Shown: positions 6,784 through 7,940 of the stretch, piece after piece
Layout of the letters: each line of letters opens with the position of its first letter
How positions within the stretch are numbered: position 1 is the stretch's first letter
DNA from: Lachnoclostridium sp. UBA3775
GTDB taxonomy: Bacteria > Bacillota > Clostridia > Lachnospirales > Lachnospiraceae
Direction: 5' to 3'
DNA: 7,940 nt
Assembly: GCA_002369525.1 (NCBI GenBank)
Contig: DFFN01000040.1
Span: 1-7,940 of the forward strand
Notes under the pieces: model-generated
Seen by the model: only the letters and a program-made list of their open reading frames with translations
Database searches by the model: none
Told to the model about the DNA's origin: nothing
Made by a program: the position numbers and the translations under genes

Positions 6784-6813
6784 ATCAGAGCCTTAACCGG
6801 CTCTGATTTTTCT
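6784..6813 (+). terminator. Intrinsic terminator between tig and clpP
   Basis: ATCAGAGCC (6784-6792) pairs perfectly with GGCTCTGAT (6799-6807), a 9-bp stem with a 6-base loop TTAACC, followed by TTTTTCT. It starts 7 bases after the tig stop and ends just before the clpP ribosome binding site. There is no room for a promoter between it and clpP, so it probably reduces rather than abolishes downstream transcription. Confidence 0.85.
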
Positions 6814-6815
6814 AA

Positions 6816-6822
6816 AAGGAGG
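6816..6822 (+). promoter_or_regulatory. Ribosome binding site choosing the ATG at 6829
   Basis: A full AAGGAGG lies 6 bases before ATG 6829. An in-frame ATG at 6781 would translate through the terminator hairpin and has no ribosome binding site, so it is rejected as start. Confidence 0.9.
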
Positions 6823-6828
6823 TACCGA

Positions 6829-7410
6829 ATGAGTTTAATACCTTACGTAATCGAACAGACAAGCAGAGGCGAGAGATCATATGATATCTACTCAAGGCTC
6901 TTAAAGGACAGGATCATCTTCCTTGACGGAGAGGTTAATGATGCAAGCGCGAGCGTTATCGTTGCAGAGCTTCTTTTCCTTGAGTCGGAGGATCCCGGAA
7001 AAGATATCAGCCTTTACATCAACAGCCCGGGCGGATCAATATCTGCAGGTATGGCAATTTATGATACGATGAAGTACATTAAATGCGATGTTTCAACCAT
7101 CTGCGTAGGACTTGCAGCCAGCATGGGAGCTTTTCTTCTTGCGGGCGGAACAAAGGGAAAGAGATATTCGCTTCCGAATGCAGAGATAATGATCCATCAG
7201 CCTCTCGGCGGTGCACAGGGTCAGGCTACCGAAATTGAGATTTCCGCAAAGCATATACTTAAGACCAAGGAAAAGATGAACCATATGCTTGCCGAGAACA
7301 CCGGAAAGCCTTATGAGCAGATTGTTAACGATACCGACCGTGATAACTGGCTTTCGGCCGACGAAGCAAAGGAATACGGGCTTATCGACGAAGTGATCGT
7401 CAGCCGTTAG
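6829..7410 (+). CDS. clpP: ATP-dependent Clp protease proteolytic subunit
   Basis: The product is a 193-residue serine peptidase of family S14, the same length as mature E. coli ClpP. It forms a double-heptamer chamber that degrades proteins unfolded by ClpX or ClpC. The catalytic triad is complete: Ser98 in GLAASMGAFLL, His123 in IMIHQPLGG and Asp172 in DTDRDNWLS, the numbering used for S. aureus ClpP. Other hallmarks are the N-terminal axial-loop sequence IPYVIEQTSRGERSYDIYSR and YINSPGGSISAGM of the oxyanion region. There is no long propeptide. It lies 52 bases after tig and 28 bases before clpX, with which it should be co-transcribed and form a protease. Confidence 0.99.
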   Translation: MSLIPYVIEQTSRGERSYDIYSRLLKDRIIFLDGEVNDASASVIVAELLFLESEDPGKDISLYINSPGGSISAGMAIYDTMKYIKCDVSTICVGLAASMGAFLLAGGTKGKRYSLPNAEIMIHQPLGGAQGQATEIEISAKHILKTKEKMNHMLAENTGKPYEQIVNDTDRDNWLSADEAKEYGLIDEVIVSR

Positions 7411-7424
7411 AAAAAGCTGATATT

Positions 7425-7431
7425 AAGGAGG
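7425..7431 (+). promoter_or_regulatory. Ribosome binding site supporting a TTG start for clpX
   Basis: AAGGAGG lies 7 bases before TTG 7439. No in-frame ATG or GTG exists between this site and the zinc-finger codons, so it decides the non-ATG start of clpX. Confidence 0.85.
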
Positions 7432-7438
7432 AAGAACT

Positions 7439-7940
7439 TTGGCAAGAAATACAATAAATGAAGAACGCTGCTCATTCTGCGGAAAGAGTGCTCTTCAGGT
7501 TGCTAAGCTTGTAAAAGGCCCCGACGATATTTATATCTGCAACGAATGTACGGCGCTCTGCGTTGACATAATCGGCGTTGACATGTTCCCTATGTTTGAC
7601 ACGGAGAACCTCAGGGCGGCAAAGGCCTCAAAGAAGAAGCTAAAAAACAGGGCGGGCTCTGACGATATCAAGCTGATCAAGCCGAAGGAAATGAAGGCTT
7701 TCCTTGATGACTATGTCATCGGGCAGGATACTGCGAAAAAAGCTCTTTCGGTTGCGGTATATAATCATTACAAGAGAGTGCTTTCGGGCGAGAAGCTTGA
7801 CGTCGAGGTTCAGAAGAGCAATGTGCTTTTCATCGGACCCACGGGTTCGGGAAAAACATATCTTGCGCAGACTCTGGCTAAGATAATAAATGTTCCTTTT
7901 GCGATCGCCGATGCGACAACTCTTACCGAGGCCGGCTATG
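7439..7940 (+). CDS. clpX: ClpX, AAA+ unfoldase of ClpXP, 3' end beyond the window
   Basis: The first 167 codons are present and the frame runs open to the window edge. ClpX is a hexameric ATPase that recognises, unfolds and translocates substrates into ClpP. The N-terminal zinc-binding domain has Cys11, Cys14, Cys34 and Cys37 (RCSFCGK and IYICNEC), as in all ClpX proteins. IKLIKPKEMKAFLDDYVIGQ marks the start of the AAA+ module, followed by the Walker A motif GPTGSGKT at 133-140; the window ends in LTEAGY. The start is TTG, read as methionine, chosen because it follows a full AAGGAGG with good spacing and yields a normal N-terminus (MARNTINEERCSFCG). The linker between zinc domain and AAA+ module is Lys-rich and makes the Walker A position somewhat later than the 119-126 of E. 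coli. It lies 28 bases after clpP, in one operon. Confidence 0.97.
   Translation, partial: MARNTINEERCSFCGKSALQVAKLVKGPDDIYICNECTALCVDIIGVDMFPMFDTENLRAAKASKKKLKNRAGSDDIKLIKPKEMKAFLDDYVIGQDTAKKALSVAVYNHYKRVLSGEKLDVEVQKSNVLFIGPTGSGKTYLAQTLAKIINVPFAIADATTLTEAGY

Noticed and set aside
7704..7886. Plus-strand open frame of 60 codons
   Set aside because: It is an out-of-frame shadow of clpX, whose zinc-finger and Walker A codons lie in the other frame.

Overview
The window looks like chromosomal DNA from an anaerobic Firmicute of the class Clostridia, probably in the Ruminococcus/Oscillospiraceae or Lachnospiraceae neighbourhood. This rests on AAGGAGG-type ribosome binding sites, consensus sigma-A promoters, short hairpin-plus-T-run terminators, a tig-clpP-clpX gene order, and a large multidomain PAS/GGDEF/EAL protein of a style common in that group. 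The exact genus is inference. All genes lie on the plus strand, and no mobile element, CRISPR array or prophage is visible.

Layout. Positions 1-284 hold the end of a tRNA cluster: a 5'-truncated tRNA-Gln(UUG), a spacer with three consecutive hairpins, tRNA-Leu(UAG) and a terminator. A promoter at 319-347 drives a predicted single-pass membrane protein (381-1451). It has a long Ala/Glu/Lys cytoplasmic helix reminiscent of TolA and a small extracytoplasmic domain that faintly resembles a pseudopilin. After a strong terminator comes a DJ-1/PfpI family protein (1525-2076). A new promoter with an extended -10 precedes a 1014-residue soluble signalling protein (2230-5274) with the order PAS, GGDEF, GAF, Cys-containing PAS, GGDEF, EAL. 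Both GGDEF domains and the EAL domain have lost signature residues. It ends at a 12-bp-stem terminator.

The last third (5373-7940) is a protein quality-control cluster: tig (trigger factor) behind a near-perfect promoter, then clpP and the first 167 codons of clpX. An intrinsic terminator sits between tig and clpP with no visible promoter after it. This suggests that clpPX expression depends on partial read-through or on a promoter inside tig. Trigger factor folds nascent chains at the ribosome, while ClpX unfolds substrates and feeds them to the ClpP chamber.

The housekeeping part is ordinary. The points most worth following are the degenerate double-GGDEF/EAL protein with its four-cysteine PAS-like module, the coiled-coil/pilin-like membrane protein, and the structured inter-tRNA spacer. 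I did not find convincing evidence of a complete new multi-gene system.
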